DNA of 64,000 nt, taken from Verrucomicrobiaceae bacterium (GTDB lineage: Bacteria > Verrucomicrobiota > Verrucomicrobiia > Verrucomicrobiales > Verrucomicrobiaceae). The stretch is from the NCBI GenBank assembly GCA_947458455.1, contig CANGYJ010000008.1, forward strand, positions 271,059 to 335,058, given 5' to 3'. Positions within the stretch are counted from its first letter, which is position 1. Every line of letters begins with the position of its first letter. The position numbers and the translations under genes were made by a program. This document shows, piece after piece, positions 51,542 through 59,465 of the stretch. The notes beneath the pieces were generated by a model that saw only the letters and a list, made by a program, of their open reading frames with translations, did not search any database and was not told where the DNA came from.

Positions 51542-52993
51542 TCACGGCAACGCATCCAAATGGTAGCTCTTCATCCACCAAGCGAGCTTTTCGGCATCCG
51601 TCGGCTCGGGGTTGCCGAGGCGCTTCTTCCAGTTGCGCTGGTAGTCGGCTCGTTTGGCTTTTTGTATCTCGGCGAGCGGTGGTTCGGTGCTGGGATCGCC
51701 ATTCGTACCTTGGTCCATGGTTTCGGCGATCCAGGTGTCGAGGCGAGCAGTGAGGTCAGCGGTCGCTTGGGTATCGCTGATGGCGTGGAGGCCTTGCAGA
51801 TCAACATTGAGGTCAAAAAGCTCCGTCTCAGGTCGCGCGGATGCGAGCCATTGCGCGGGGAAGGCGGGGAGTTGGCCTTTGCGTTGCAAGTCACGCAGCA
51901 GTGGCATGCCGGGGTATTGATCTTCTTTGTAGCTGGACCAATTGAGCCGCGATTGCCCGGGATGAAAGTGCCGCACGAACCACCGATCCGGCGTGATGAC
52001 GGCGCGGATGCGATCCATGGCATCGCCACAGCGATCCCGCGCTGCGAAGAGCTGCTCACGAGCCGGGAAATCGCCACTGAGGATGACTTTGCCCTGCATC
52101 CACTCCGGCACGGGTAATCCGGCGAGCTTCAAAGCCGAGGGCGCGAGGTCGATGAGGCTCACGAGGCGCTCCTCGACCTGATTTGCCGTGATATTTGGTC
52201 CGCGCACGATCAGGGGCACCTGCAAACCTTCGACGCTGAGCCATTGCTTTCCCCAGGGCATCGGGCGGCCGTGATCGGCGAAGAAATGCACGATCGTGTT
52301 TTCGAGCACGCCTTCCGCTCGGAGCTGATCGAGAATGTCGCCCACACGCTGATCCACGACCTCCACGCTGCGCTGATACGCATACCAGTCGCGTCGCACG
52401 AGTGGATGATCCGGGTAGTTTTCCGGTAGCTTGATCGCCGCGATATTGGCTTCATCAAACGTCTCAGGAATCGGAAACGGCCGATGCGGCTCGGTGATCT
52501 GAAACTGCGCAAAGAACGGCTGCCCGGGCTTCCGCTTCCGCCAGTCATCGCCATCGAAGAGCTGCTTCGCATCGTGGGCAAAGTTGTAGTGCGTTTTACC
52601 TTTCGTGATCTTCTTTCCACCCCGCTGCGCTCCCGGCGCAGCCGCGTTCGTCACGAACCAGCCCGCCTCGCGCAGGATCGTCGGCAGTGGCTTGTAGGGC
52701 GCGGGCAAGGGCTGCGAATTCTCCGTGTCATGCGGATGAAGTCCCGTCGTCGTTTGATAGCAACCGAGGATGAAAGCCGAACGCGAGGAACTGCACACCG
52801 GTGCCGTCGAGTAAGCTCGCGTGTAGCGCCGCCCCTCTGCCGCGAGCTGGTCGAGATGCGGCGTCTTCACCTGCGCCAGCCCATACGCCCCCGTGTCCGG
52901 CGACATGTCATCCGCGATGATCCACACGATGTTCGGCGTTGCGGCGAGACCGGCAGTGGTGAGCAGGGAAAGAGCGACGAGGAGGTTTTTCAT
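51542..52993 (-). CDS. Secreted type I sulfatase (heparan-N-sulfatase-like group)
   Basis: 483 residues with a signal peptide (MKNLLVALSLLTTAGLA). NIVWIIADDMSPDTGAYG, the catalytic loop C67-SSSR (TAPVCSSSRSAFILGCYQTT), FAQFQITEPHRPFPIPETF and VHFFADHGRPMPWGK are present. The C-S-S-S-R loop, with serine in place of proline, and the PHRPFP segment resemble the sulfamidase-like branch. It follows the DUF1552 gene on the same strand; the whole junction is a palindromic element that ends 5 bases before this start codon. Confidence 0.9.
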   Translation of the reverse strand: MKNLLVALSLLTTAGLAATPNIVWIIADDMSPDTGAYGLAQVKTPHLDQLAAEGRRYTRAYSTAPVCSSSRSAFILGCYQTTTGLHPHDTENSQPLPAPYKPLPTILREAGWFVTNAAAPGAQRGGKKITKGKTHYNFAHDAKQLFDGDDWRKRKPGQPFFAQFQITEPHRPFPIPETFDEANIAAIKLPENYPDHPLVRRDWYAYQRSVEVVDQRVGDILDQLRAEGVLENTIVHFFADHGRPMPWGKQWLSVEGLQVPLIVRGPNITANQVEERLVSLIDLAPSALKLAGLPVPEWMQGKVILSGDFPAREQLFAARDRCGDAMDRIRAVITPDRWFVRHFHPGQSRLNWSSYKEDQYPGMPLLRDLQRKGQLPAFPAQWLASARPETELFDLNVDLQGLHAISDTQATADLTARLDTWIAETMDQGTNGDPSTEPPLAEIQKAKRADYQRNWKKRLGNPEPTDAEKLAWWMKSYHLDALP

Positions 52994-52997
52994 GATC

Positions 52998-53063
52998 GTA
53001 AAACGAGTTTCCAACTCGTTGGTTTGGGGCGGGGAGGCTGACGAGTTGGAAAACTCGTGCTAC
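52998..53063. repeat. REPIN-like palindrome forming the DUF1552-sulfatase junction
   Basis: Left foot GTAAAACGAGTTTCC and right end GGAAAACTCGTGCTAC belong to the GTAGAACG family (one foot has drifted to GTAA). Its terminal CTAC supplies the TAG stop codon of the DUF1552 gene (53062-53060) and its other end lies 5 bases from the sulfatase start. It therefore occupies the whole 66-base space between two probably co-transcribed genes. Confidence 0.8.
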
Positions 53064-54361
53064 ACAAACAACCCGTCCAGCGTGCCGGTGCTCACGTTGT
53101 TGAAGCTCGCCGTCTCCACGCCGAACTGCTGCGCAAGCGTGAGGTGCAGATTCGCCAGCGGCGTGCCTTTGTCGAAAGACGCATGCTGGCCGGTCTTCAC
53201 GCGGCCCTGGCCTTTGCCGAGCAACACAAGCGGGAGGTCTTCTTTGATGTGGCCGTTGCCGTCCTTCATCTCGCTGCCGTAGAGCACGATGCTGTTGTCG
53301 AGCAGCGAGCCGTTGCCTTCGTCGATGCCGCGCATCTTCGAGGCGAGGTAATGCACCTGCTGCGCATACCAGCGGCTTACCGTGGTGTATTCAGCCACCA
53401 GCGCCTCCTGGTTCTTGTGATGGCTCATGCCGTGGTGATCATTCTTCACGCCATCGAGGAAGGTGAAATTCTGCCGCGAGAAGCCGTGCGCACTCATGAA
53501 GGTGGCCACACGCGTCGTGTCCGTCTGCAAAGCGAGCACCAGCAGGTCGAGCATCAGCTTCATGTGCTGGTCCTTGCTCATCGGGATGCCCGCAGGCGGA
53601 CGTTTCAGGTCAGGCGGTGTCAGCGGTGTCCATTCTGGCGCGGGCGGATTCATCGTGCGCTCGATTTGCTGCTCCACACCGCGCACGCCTTCGAGATACT
53701 CGTCGATCTTCTCCTTGTCGCGACCACTGGCGATCTTTTGCAGCGCCTTCGCGTCCTCCAAAACGAGATCCACCACGCTACGACGGTTCTCCGCCGCCCG
53801 CCGCGCCTCCGGCGACGACGGATCACGAAACAGCCGATCAAAAGCCGCTCGGGGGCTGATCTCCGGCGAGATGCGCTGCGTGGCGCTGCTCCACGAAATC
53901 GTATTCGCCAGCGCGATCGGATCATCCCCCGCCATCCCCTGACGCGGAGGCTCCGTGCCGAGCTCGATGCTCGCAAAGCGTGTGCCTTGGCCAATCTGAC
54001 GCGCGATGACCTGATCCACTGAAATGCCGTTCACGCCATTCTCGATGGCCGTGCCCGTCAAAAACGCTCCCGTGAGCTTCACATGCCCTTTGCCCACACT
54101 GTCGATCCCGCTCAGCACGACCATGTCGTCTTTAAAATCCGCCAGCGGCTCCAAAATCGGCGACAGCGCAAACTCCCGCCCCTTGCCCGTCACATCCCAA
54201 GCCTTCGGAAACACCCCGTTCGGTTGGAAAAACGTCACAAAACGCCTCGGCGGCAGTTTTTGAGCCGCGCGAGCCCTCGGCGTCATGATTTCGAGCCATG
54301 GCAAAGCCAGCGTGGCTCCGATACCACGAAGAAGAGTGCGGCGTTTAATGCGAGGGGACAT
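53060..54361 (-). CDS. DUF1552 family Tat-exported protein
   Basis: 433 residues. A Tat-type leader (MSPRIKRRTLLRGIGATLAL) precedes the DUF1552 domain, with RRFVTFFQPNGVFPKAWDVT, MVVLSGIDSVGKGHVKLTGA, EKIDEYLEGVRGVEQQIERT, THGFSRQNF-like AHGFSRQNFTFL and NSIVLYGSEMKDGNGH. The family is a relative of DUF1501, restricted mainly to PVC and a few other phyla; its role is unknown. The start at 54361 is chosen for the leader. The stop codon lies inside the palindromic element at 52998-53063. Confidence 0.88.
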   Translation of the reverse strand: MSPRIKRRTLLRGIGATLALPWLEIMTPRARAAQKLPPRRFVTFFQPNGVFPKAWDVTGKGREFALSPILEPLADFKDDMVVLSGIDSVGKGHVKLTGAFLTGTAIENGVNGISVDQVIARQIGQGTRFASIELGTEPPRQGMAGDDPIALANTISWSSATQRISPEISPRAAFDRLFRDPSSPEARRAAENRRSVVDLVLEDAKALQKIASGRDKEKIDEYLEGVRGVEQQIERTMNPPAPEWTPLTPPDLKRPPAGIPMSKDQHMKLMLDLLVLALQTDTTRVATFMSAHGFSRQNFTFLDGVKNDHHGMSHHKNQEALVAEYTTVSRWYAQQVHYLASKMRGIDEGNGSLLDNSIVLYGSEMKDGNGHIKEDLPLVLLGKGQGRVKTGQHASFDKGTPLANLHLTLAQQFGVETASFNNVSTGTLDGLFV

Positions 54362-54501
54362 GGGAGCGTGAAACGAGGGCGGGAGCAGCCAGCTTGCATG
54401 AATCCCCGAGGCCGAACCTTGATGCTCCATCCTCCCCGCGGCCGCCGCCCGCCGATCTTGCGGCCGACTTGTCAGGGAAACCTTAGAAAACCCACAGGCT
54501 C

Positions 54502-54517
54502 TGGCACCGGATTTGCT
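54502..54517 (+). promoter_or_regulatory. Sigma-54 (-24/-12) promoter
   Basis: TGGCACCGGATTTGCT matches the consensus TGGCACRNNNNTTGCW at every defined position except the purine, with exact GG-GC spacing. It lies 40 bases before the ATG at 54542 and in an otherwise empty 180-base gap, oriented toward the GT2 gene. Confidence 0.65.
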
Positions 54518-54541
54518 CTTGAATACCCCGTATTGGCGGCG

Positions 54542-56080
54542 ATGAATGCGCCCCGTTTCCCGCCCCGTATTGGAACGGCCTCCCGTATGCTTCCTTGGGA
54601 TCACTTCATCTGGTTTGCCAGTTACATCCTCCTCTTCACCGCTCTGTCCGGCTTCGGTGCCCACAGAATCAAGGTGATGTATCATTTTTGGAAGCACCGC
54701 GCCGATGTACCTCAGCCGAAGCGTGAGTTCGACGAGCTGCCCGTCGTGACCGTCCAGCTTCCCATCTTCAATGAATTCGATGTGGTGGAGAATCTCCTCC
54801 GTTGCGTGACCGCTCTCGATTACCCGAAGGAAAAGCTGCAAATCCAGGTGCTCGATGATTCCACCGATGAGACGGCCGCCTTTGCTGAAAAACTAAGCGC
54901 CGAATACGCCGCGAAGGGACTCGACATCGAATACCGCCACCGCACGAACCGCCACGGCTTCAAGGCTGGTGCCCTCGACGAGGCCATGCCATTCGCGAAG
55001 GGCGAATTCATCTGCATCTTCGACGCCGACTTCCAACCCGCGCCGGATTACCTCAACAAACTCATCCACCACTTCACCGATGAGACCGTCGGCATGGTGC
55101 AGGCACGCTGGGGGCATGCGAACCGGCATTTCTCCCTGCTCACCCGCCTCCAAGCGCTCTTCCTCGATGGGCATCTCGTGCTGGAGCAAACTGCCCGCAG
55201 TCGTCACGGCGAGTTTTTGAATTTCAACGGCACCGCTGGCATCTGGCGCCGCACCGCCATCACCGAAAGCGGCGGCTGGCAGCACGACACACTCACCGAG
55301 GATCTCGATCTCAGCTACCGCGCTCAGATCCGCGGCTGGCGCTTCATTTATCTCAAAGACGTCGTCGTCCCTGCCGAGCTGCCGCCAGATATGGATGGCT
55401 TCAAGAGCCAGCAGCATCGCTGGACGAAGGGCAGCATCCAGGTGTGCAAAAAGATCCTCGGCGAGGTGTGGCGCAGCAAGGCACCGCTTTCGATCAAGCT
55501 CGAAGCCACCGCGCATCTCACCTCGAATTTCGCCTACCTCCTCACGCTCTGCACGCTGGTGCTCATGTATCCCGCGAATTTCGTCATGGGCAGCTCCTGG
55601 CACAAGGCCGTCTTCGTCGATGTGCCGGTGTTCTTCTTCGCCTCCTTCAGTGTCGTCGTTTTCTACATGACCGCCCAGGGCTCGCAGACCCGCTGGGGCT
55701 GGCTGAAGGCCCTGCCTTATGTGCCCATGCTCCTCGCCCTCGGCATCGGCATGAGCATCAACAACGGCAAAGCCGTGCTCGAAGCCCTTCTCAATCGGGA
55801 AAGCGAATTCGTCCGCACGCCGAAGTATGGCATCGCCACGCAGGCGCAGGCTGCGGTGAAAAAATCCCGCTACAAGGCCGGCAAATCCATCGCCCTGTGG
55901 CTTGAGGTGCTGCTTGCCGGTTACTTCGGCTGGATGATCGTCCTCGCCGGTCAACGCGGCCAGTGGGGGTCCATCCCCTTCCTCATGCTGTTTTTTGCCG
56001 GTTTCACCTTCGTGGCTGGTGGTTCATTGCTGAAACGATTCAGCATGGAACGTTATCAGGCGGCTCCAGTGGCTGCTTAA
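54542..56080 (+). CDS. Processive GT2 glycosyltransferase (cellulose-synthase-like)
   Basis: 512 residues. One N-terminal membrane segment (about 22-40) is followed by a GT-A catalytic domain and four C-terminal membrane segments (about 325-345, 355-380, 390-415, 460-500). The four processive-GT2 signatures are present: LDDSTDET (Asp105/106), FDADFQPAP (D161-A-D163), LTEDLDLSYR (Asp254) and QQHRWTKG (Q-x-x-R-W). It probably polymerises a beta-linked exopolysaccharide or mannan from nucleotide sugars. A shorter start at 54587 (MLPWDHF) is possible. The 11-base CCCCGTATTGG occurs twice around the start (54526, 54563). Upstream is a sigma-54 promoter. Confidence 0.88.
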   Translation: MNAPRFPPRIGTASRMLPWDHFIWFASYILLFTALSGFGAHRIKVMYHFWKHRADVPQPKREFDELPVVTVQLPIFNEFDVVENLLRCVTALDYPKEKLQIQVLDDSTDETAAFAEKLSAEYAAKGLDIEYRHRTNRHGFKAGALDEAMPFAKGEFICIFDADFQPAPDYLNKLIHHFTDETVGMVQARWGHANRHFSLLTRLQALFLDGHLVLEQTARSRHGEFLNFNGTAGIWRRTAITESGGWQHDTLTEDLDLSYRAQIRGWRFIYLKDVVVPAELPPDMDGFKSQQHRWTKGSIQVCKKILGEVWRSKAPLSIKLEATAHLTSNFAYLLTLCTLVLMYPANFVMGSSWHKAVFVDVPVFFFASFSVVVFYMTAQGSQTRWGWLKALPYVPMLLALGIGMSINNGKAVLEALLNRESEFVRTPKYGIATQAQAAVKKSRYKAGKSIALWLEVLLAGYFGWMIVLAGQRGQWGSIPFLMLFFAGFTFVAGGSLLKRFSMERYQAAPVAA

Positions 56081-56092
56081 ACCGACACCCCA

Positions 56093-56995
56093 TCACGTTG
56101 GCCGATTCGCCAGCGCCTCTCGGATGATTTGGAGCACCTGCTCACGTTCCGCGCCGGTGATGAGCAGGCGAGGTTCACGCACCCACTCCTTGCCGAGACC
56201 GGTCTCCTGGCACAGCAGCTTGATGTATTGCACGAAGTGGAGGTGTGTATCGAGCTTCATCAGCGGCTGGCTCCAGCGGTAAAGCGCCCGTGCCTCACCC
56301 CAGCGACCTGCCTGAGCGAGATCCCACAGCTTCTGATTTTCCTTCGGGAACGCGATGCCGCTGCCCGCCACCCAACCATCAATGCCGAGGATGGCGGATT
56401 CGAGGAAGAGATCATCCACGCCGGTGAAGATCTGATAGCGATTGCCGGTGAGATTACGCAGTTCGGTGATGCGACGCGTGTTCGCGCTGCTTTCTTTGAT
56501 CGCCTTGAGGTTCTCGATGTCAGCCAGCTCGACAAGCATCTCGGGAGTTACATCGGTGTGGTAGCCCACGGGGTTGTTGTAGAGCATCCAGCTCAACGGT
56601 GTGGCTTTGGCCAGCGTGCGGAACCAGTGCGCCGTCTCCTTGGCATCCGATTTGTAAACCATCGGCGGCATCACCATGAAGCCATCGGCACCCAGCTTCT
56701 CACAATCCTGCATGTAGCTCACCGCGATGGGCGTGCTCATCTCCGCCACGCCGCTCACCACCGGCACGCGACCCGCAGAAACCTCCACAGCATGCTTCAC
56801 CACGGCGCGTTTTTCCTCCGGCAGCATCGTCTGGTTCTCGCCGAGCGATCCACACACCACGAGCCCTGCCACGCCGGACTCGATCAAGGCCTCCCAATGC
56901 CGCGCCGTCGCCGCGAGATCGAGCGACTGATCTTGATGCATCTGCGTGACAACCGCCGGGAAGACACCGGCCCAAGTGAGGGATTTTTGATTCAT
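56093..56995 (-). CDS. DapA/NanA superfamily aldolase (dihydrodipicolinate synthase family)
   Basis: 300 residues, a TIM barrel of the class I aldolase DHDPS/N-acetylneuraminate lyase superfamily. Schiff-base Lys167 lies in LKAIKESS and Tyr139 in MLYNNPVGY. The substrate-binding loop reads CGSLGENQTM where DapA has G-T-T-G-E. This marks a catabolic or uronate/keto-sugar member, and not the lysine pathway enzyme. It is divergent, 78 bases away, from a PAS-AraC regulator that probably controls it. Confidence 0.85.
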   Translation of the reverse strand: MNQKSLTWAGVFPAVVTQMHQDQSLDLAATARHWEALIESGVAGLVVCGSLGENQTMLPEEKRAVVKHAVEVSAGRVPVVSGVAEMSTPIAVSYMQDCEKLGADGFMVMPPMVYKSDAKETAHWFRTLAKATPLSWMLYNNPVGYHTDVTPEMLVELADIENLKAIKESSANTRRITELRNLTGNRYQIFTGVDDLFLESAILGIDGWVAGSGIAFPKENQKLWDLAQAGRWGEARALYRWSQPLMKLDTHLHFVQYIKLLCQETGLGKEWVREPRLLITGAEREQVLQIIREALANRPT

Positions 56996-57073
56996 GGGTG
57001 ACTTTAACTCGCTGCCGCCAGCCCTTCTCTCTTGATTGCTTTTTGACCGCGAACCTGCCAAAACATCCAAACC

Positions 57074-57799
57074 ATGGCTCCCAACGGCATCTTGAGTCAA
57101 AACGCAGTCGCGGAGGCGCTATTCGATGCGCTACCGGATGTCGTCTTTTTCATCAAAGACGCCTACGGACGCTATGTGGTGGTCAATCACACCCTCGCAG
57201 CTCGCTGTGCCGGAGGTGACAAAACACGCCTCATCGGCAAAAAACCCGAGGAGGTCTATCCCGCGCCCCTCGCGGCCAGTTATGGCCGGCAGGATGAGCA
57301 GGTGCTCAAAACCGGCAAAAGCATCGACCAGCAGCTCGAGCTGCACATCTACCCCGGCGGCAAAGCTGGCTGGTGCCTCACCACCAAGCATCCGCTGCGG
57401 GATGACCAAGGCCGCATTACCGGCGTGGCCGGCATCTCACGCGATCTCGATGCGCCGAGCGACAAGGCCACCGGCTTTGCCGAGCTCGCCAGCGCCCTCC
57501 GGCACATGCGAAGGCATTACACCGAAAGCCTGCGCATTGAGGACATCGCTACGAAGGCGGGGCTGAGCGTGTACCAGTTCGAGCAGCGGGTGCAGCGACT
57601 CTTCCAGATGAGTCCGCTGCAACTGCTGCACAAACTCCGCCTTGATGAAGCAACGCGTTTGCTCCGCGAAACCGATCTCCCACTCGGCGAGATCGCCCTG
57701 CAAACCGGCTGGTGTGATCAAAGCGCCTTCACCCGCCACTTCAGCCGCTACGCCGGCATGGCCCCGGGCAAGTTCCGGTCGATGCAGGGGACGAAGTGA
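57074..57799 (+). CDS. PAS-AraC type transcriptional regulator
   Basis: 241 residues. An N-terminal PAS domain (about 12-125: LPDVVFFIKDAYGRYVVVN; VAGISRDLDAPSDK) is followed by an AraC-type double HTH (about 140-238: IEDIATKAGLSVYQFEQRVQ; PLGEIALQTGWCDQSAFTRH). It is divergent from the DapA-family gene, with start codons 78 bases apart, an arrangement typical of a local activator. The PAS domain could sense a small ligand. Confidence 0.85.
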   Translation: MAPNGILSQNAVAEALFDALPDVVFFIKDAYGRYVVVNHTLAARCAGGDKTRLIGKKPEEVYPAPLAASYGRQDEQVLKTGKSIDQQLELHIYPGGKAGWCLTTKHPLRDDQGRITGVAGISRDLDAPSDKATGFAELASALRHMRRHYTESLRIEDIATKAGLSVYQFEQRVQRLFQMSPLQLLHKLRLDEATRLLRETDLPLGEIALQTGWCDQSAFTRHFSRYAGMAPGKFRSMQGTK

Positions 57800-57805
57800 G
57801 CCATC

Positions 57806-59212
57806 TCACTTCTCCTTCTTCGGCCTTCCGCCAAGATACGGATACTTGTCCCAGGCATCGAAAGCGGGATCAACACGCGGATCGGCCGTCTCACGCATCC
57901 AGGCGTCCACTCGTGCCGAGAGTTTCTCTTTCGTTTCTGCCATCGCGGGATCGGCGGCGAGGTTTTTGATTTGATCGGGATCGCGGCGGAGATCGTAGAG
58001 TTCTTCGGCGGGGCGTTTGGCGAAATTGATCTTGAAGAAGGGCTTCATCGACGGCTCATCACGATGATCGAGGATCAGTTGTTTGGTGATCGTGGGATCG
58101 ACATCACCCCAGGGGCCGACGGCGAAGTGCAGCTCGGGATCGCCCGCGGGCCAGCGATCGGGGCGGAGGTTTCGCAGGTAAAGAAAATCGGCCGTACGAA
58201 TACCTCGGCAGGGATAGCTCAGATCTCCCCGGCGCACGTTCGCATGGCGTTCGCGTTCGACGAAGACGTGAGCACGATCGTTGCCATCGCTTTGACCTGT
58301 GAGTACATCGAGAAAGCTGCGTGAGGTCATCTCCGGCCACTTTGGCATCTGGGCGAGGTCGAGGAAGGTGGAAGCGAGATCCGTGAGGGTGATGAAGGCT
58401 TCGCTGCGCACGCCTGCTTTTACCTTGCCAGACCATCGCACGGCCAGCGGCACATGCGAGCCGCTGTCGTGGCAATTCGCGAGGCCGCGTGGCATCTGCC
58501 AGCCGTTGTCGCTGGTGTAGATGACGACCGTGTTTTCTAGCTCACCGCTCTTTTCGAGCATCGCGATGGCATCACCAAAGGCCGCGTCCATCTCCTGCGC
58601 AGCCGCGAGGTAGGCGGCGATCTCGCGGCGCACCTCCGGTGTATCTGGGAGATAGGCAGGAACGCGGATTTTGGTCGTGTCGATGCCCGCTGCCACCCCG
58701 TCGGCTTTTTTGAAGCTGTGCAAAGCGGTGTGCGTGCTGCCGAACCAAAAGAAGAAGGGCTCTTTGTCCTTCCTGGTCGTCAAAAAGTTGGCGAAGTCTG
58801 GATACTGTTTGCCCGCGGGATTGAGTTCGCGGCCATGATCCTTGTGGTTGCCGGGCGACCAGCCTTTGCCGGTGAATCCGGTGTGATAACCGCCCTCGAC
58901 GAGGGCATCGGTGAACACACGAAACTTCGGATGAAACCGGCTCCACAAGCTCGCCATGTCCTCCAACTGATGCGCCACGCGACCAGTAAGCAAACAGGAC
59001 CGCGTGGGAGAGCACGATGGCACGGGGCAGAAGGCGTTGGTGAAGTTTATCCCTTCGCCCGCGACCCGATCAAACACCGGTGTCTTCACCGCCGCGCAGC
59101 CGTTTGCCGCCGCATGCTCGTAGGACCAATTGTCCGCGATCAGCAGGAGAATGTTCGGGCGTGGAGCGGCGTGCAGCCCGACGACGGCGAGGAGAAGCAA
59201 TAGTGTGCGCAT
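57806..59212 (-). CDS. Secreted type I sulfatase
   Basis: 468 residues with a signal peptide (MRTLLLLLAVVGLHAAP). NILLLIADNWSYEHAAANGC, the catalytic loop C67-SPTR (VPSCSPTRSCLLTGRVAHQL), GFTGKGWSPGNHKDHGREL and VVIYTSDNGWQMPRGLANCH are present. GKGWSP in place of G-K-W-H, with DNW in place of the D-D metal pair, marks a divergent subfamily. It is convergent with the AraC regulator, 6 bases apart. Confidence 0.88.
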   Translation of the reverse strand: MRTLLLLLAVVGLHAAPRPNILLLIADNWSYEHAAANGCAAVKTPVFDRVAGEGINFTNAFCPVPSCSPTRSCLLTGRVAHQLEDMASLWSRFHPKFRVFTDALVEGGYHTGFTGKGWSPGNHKDHGRELNPAGKQYPDFANFLTTRKDKEPFFFWFGSTHTALHSFKKADGVAAGIDTTKIRVPAYLPDTPEVRREIAAYLAAAQEMDAAFGDAIAMLEKSGELENTVVIYTSDNGWQMPRGLANCHDSGSHVPLAVRWSGKVKAGVRSEAFITLTDLASTFLDLAQMPKWPEMTSRSFLDVLTGQSDGNDRAHVFVERERHANVRRGDLSYPCRGIRTADFLYLRNLRPDRWPAGDPELHFAVGPWGDVDPTITKQLILDHRDEPSMKPFFKINFAKRPAEELYDLRRDPDQIKNLAADPAMAETKEKLSARVDAWMRETADPRVDPAFDAWDKYPYLGGRPKKEK

Positions 59213-59239
59213 CGCCGCTAAACGTCACAACACCGCCAA

Positions 59240-59380
59240 TCATGCGAGGCCAAGCGCCCCGCCCTCGCAAAGCTCGGCTTTGCCCAAGGTCTGCAAGTTG
59301 TGGCCCATGGCCTGGGCGGCGGACATCCAGAGACGGTTGTGAGCGGCTTTGTCGAATTTGAGGCTGCGCATCTGCGCCAT
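59240..59380 (-). pseudogene. C-terminal remnant of a DUF1552-type protein
   Basis: A 46-codon minus-strand frame reads NRLWMSAAQAMGHNLQTLGK and ends ELCEGGALGLA. Its layout recalls the last residues of DUF1552 proteins (LWxSxAxAMG...LG...G.L..L). An in-frame stop lies just upstream. With no body of the gene nearby it is probably a remnant. It occupies most of the 253-base space before the FG-GAP gene. Confidence 0.35.
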
Positions 59381-59465
59381 GCGGATGCTGGAACTTTAAG
59401 TTTCGCCATTGTAACACTGTTTGCCCGCCATTCTGCTAGAGGCACATCATGCTCACCCTGTATCC

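Noticed and set aside
54083..54541. Long extension of the GT2 gene upstream
   Set aside because: It overlaps the DUF1552 gene on the other strand, has unnatural composition, and the sigma-54 promoter lies inside it.
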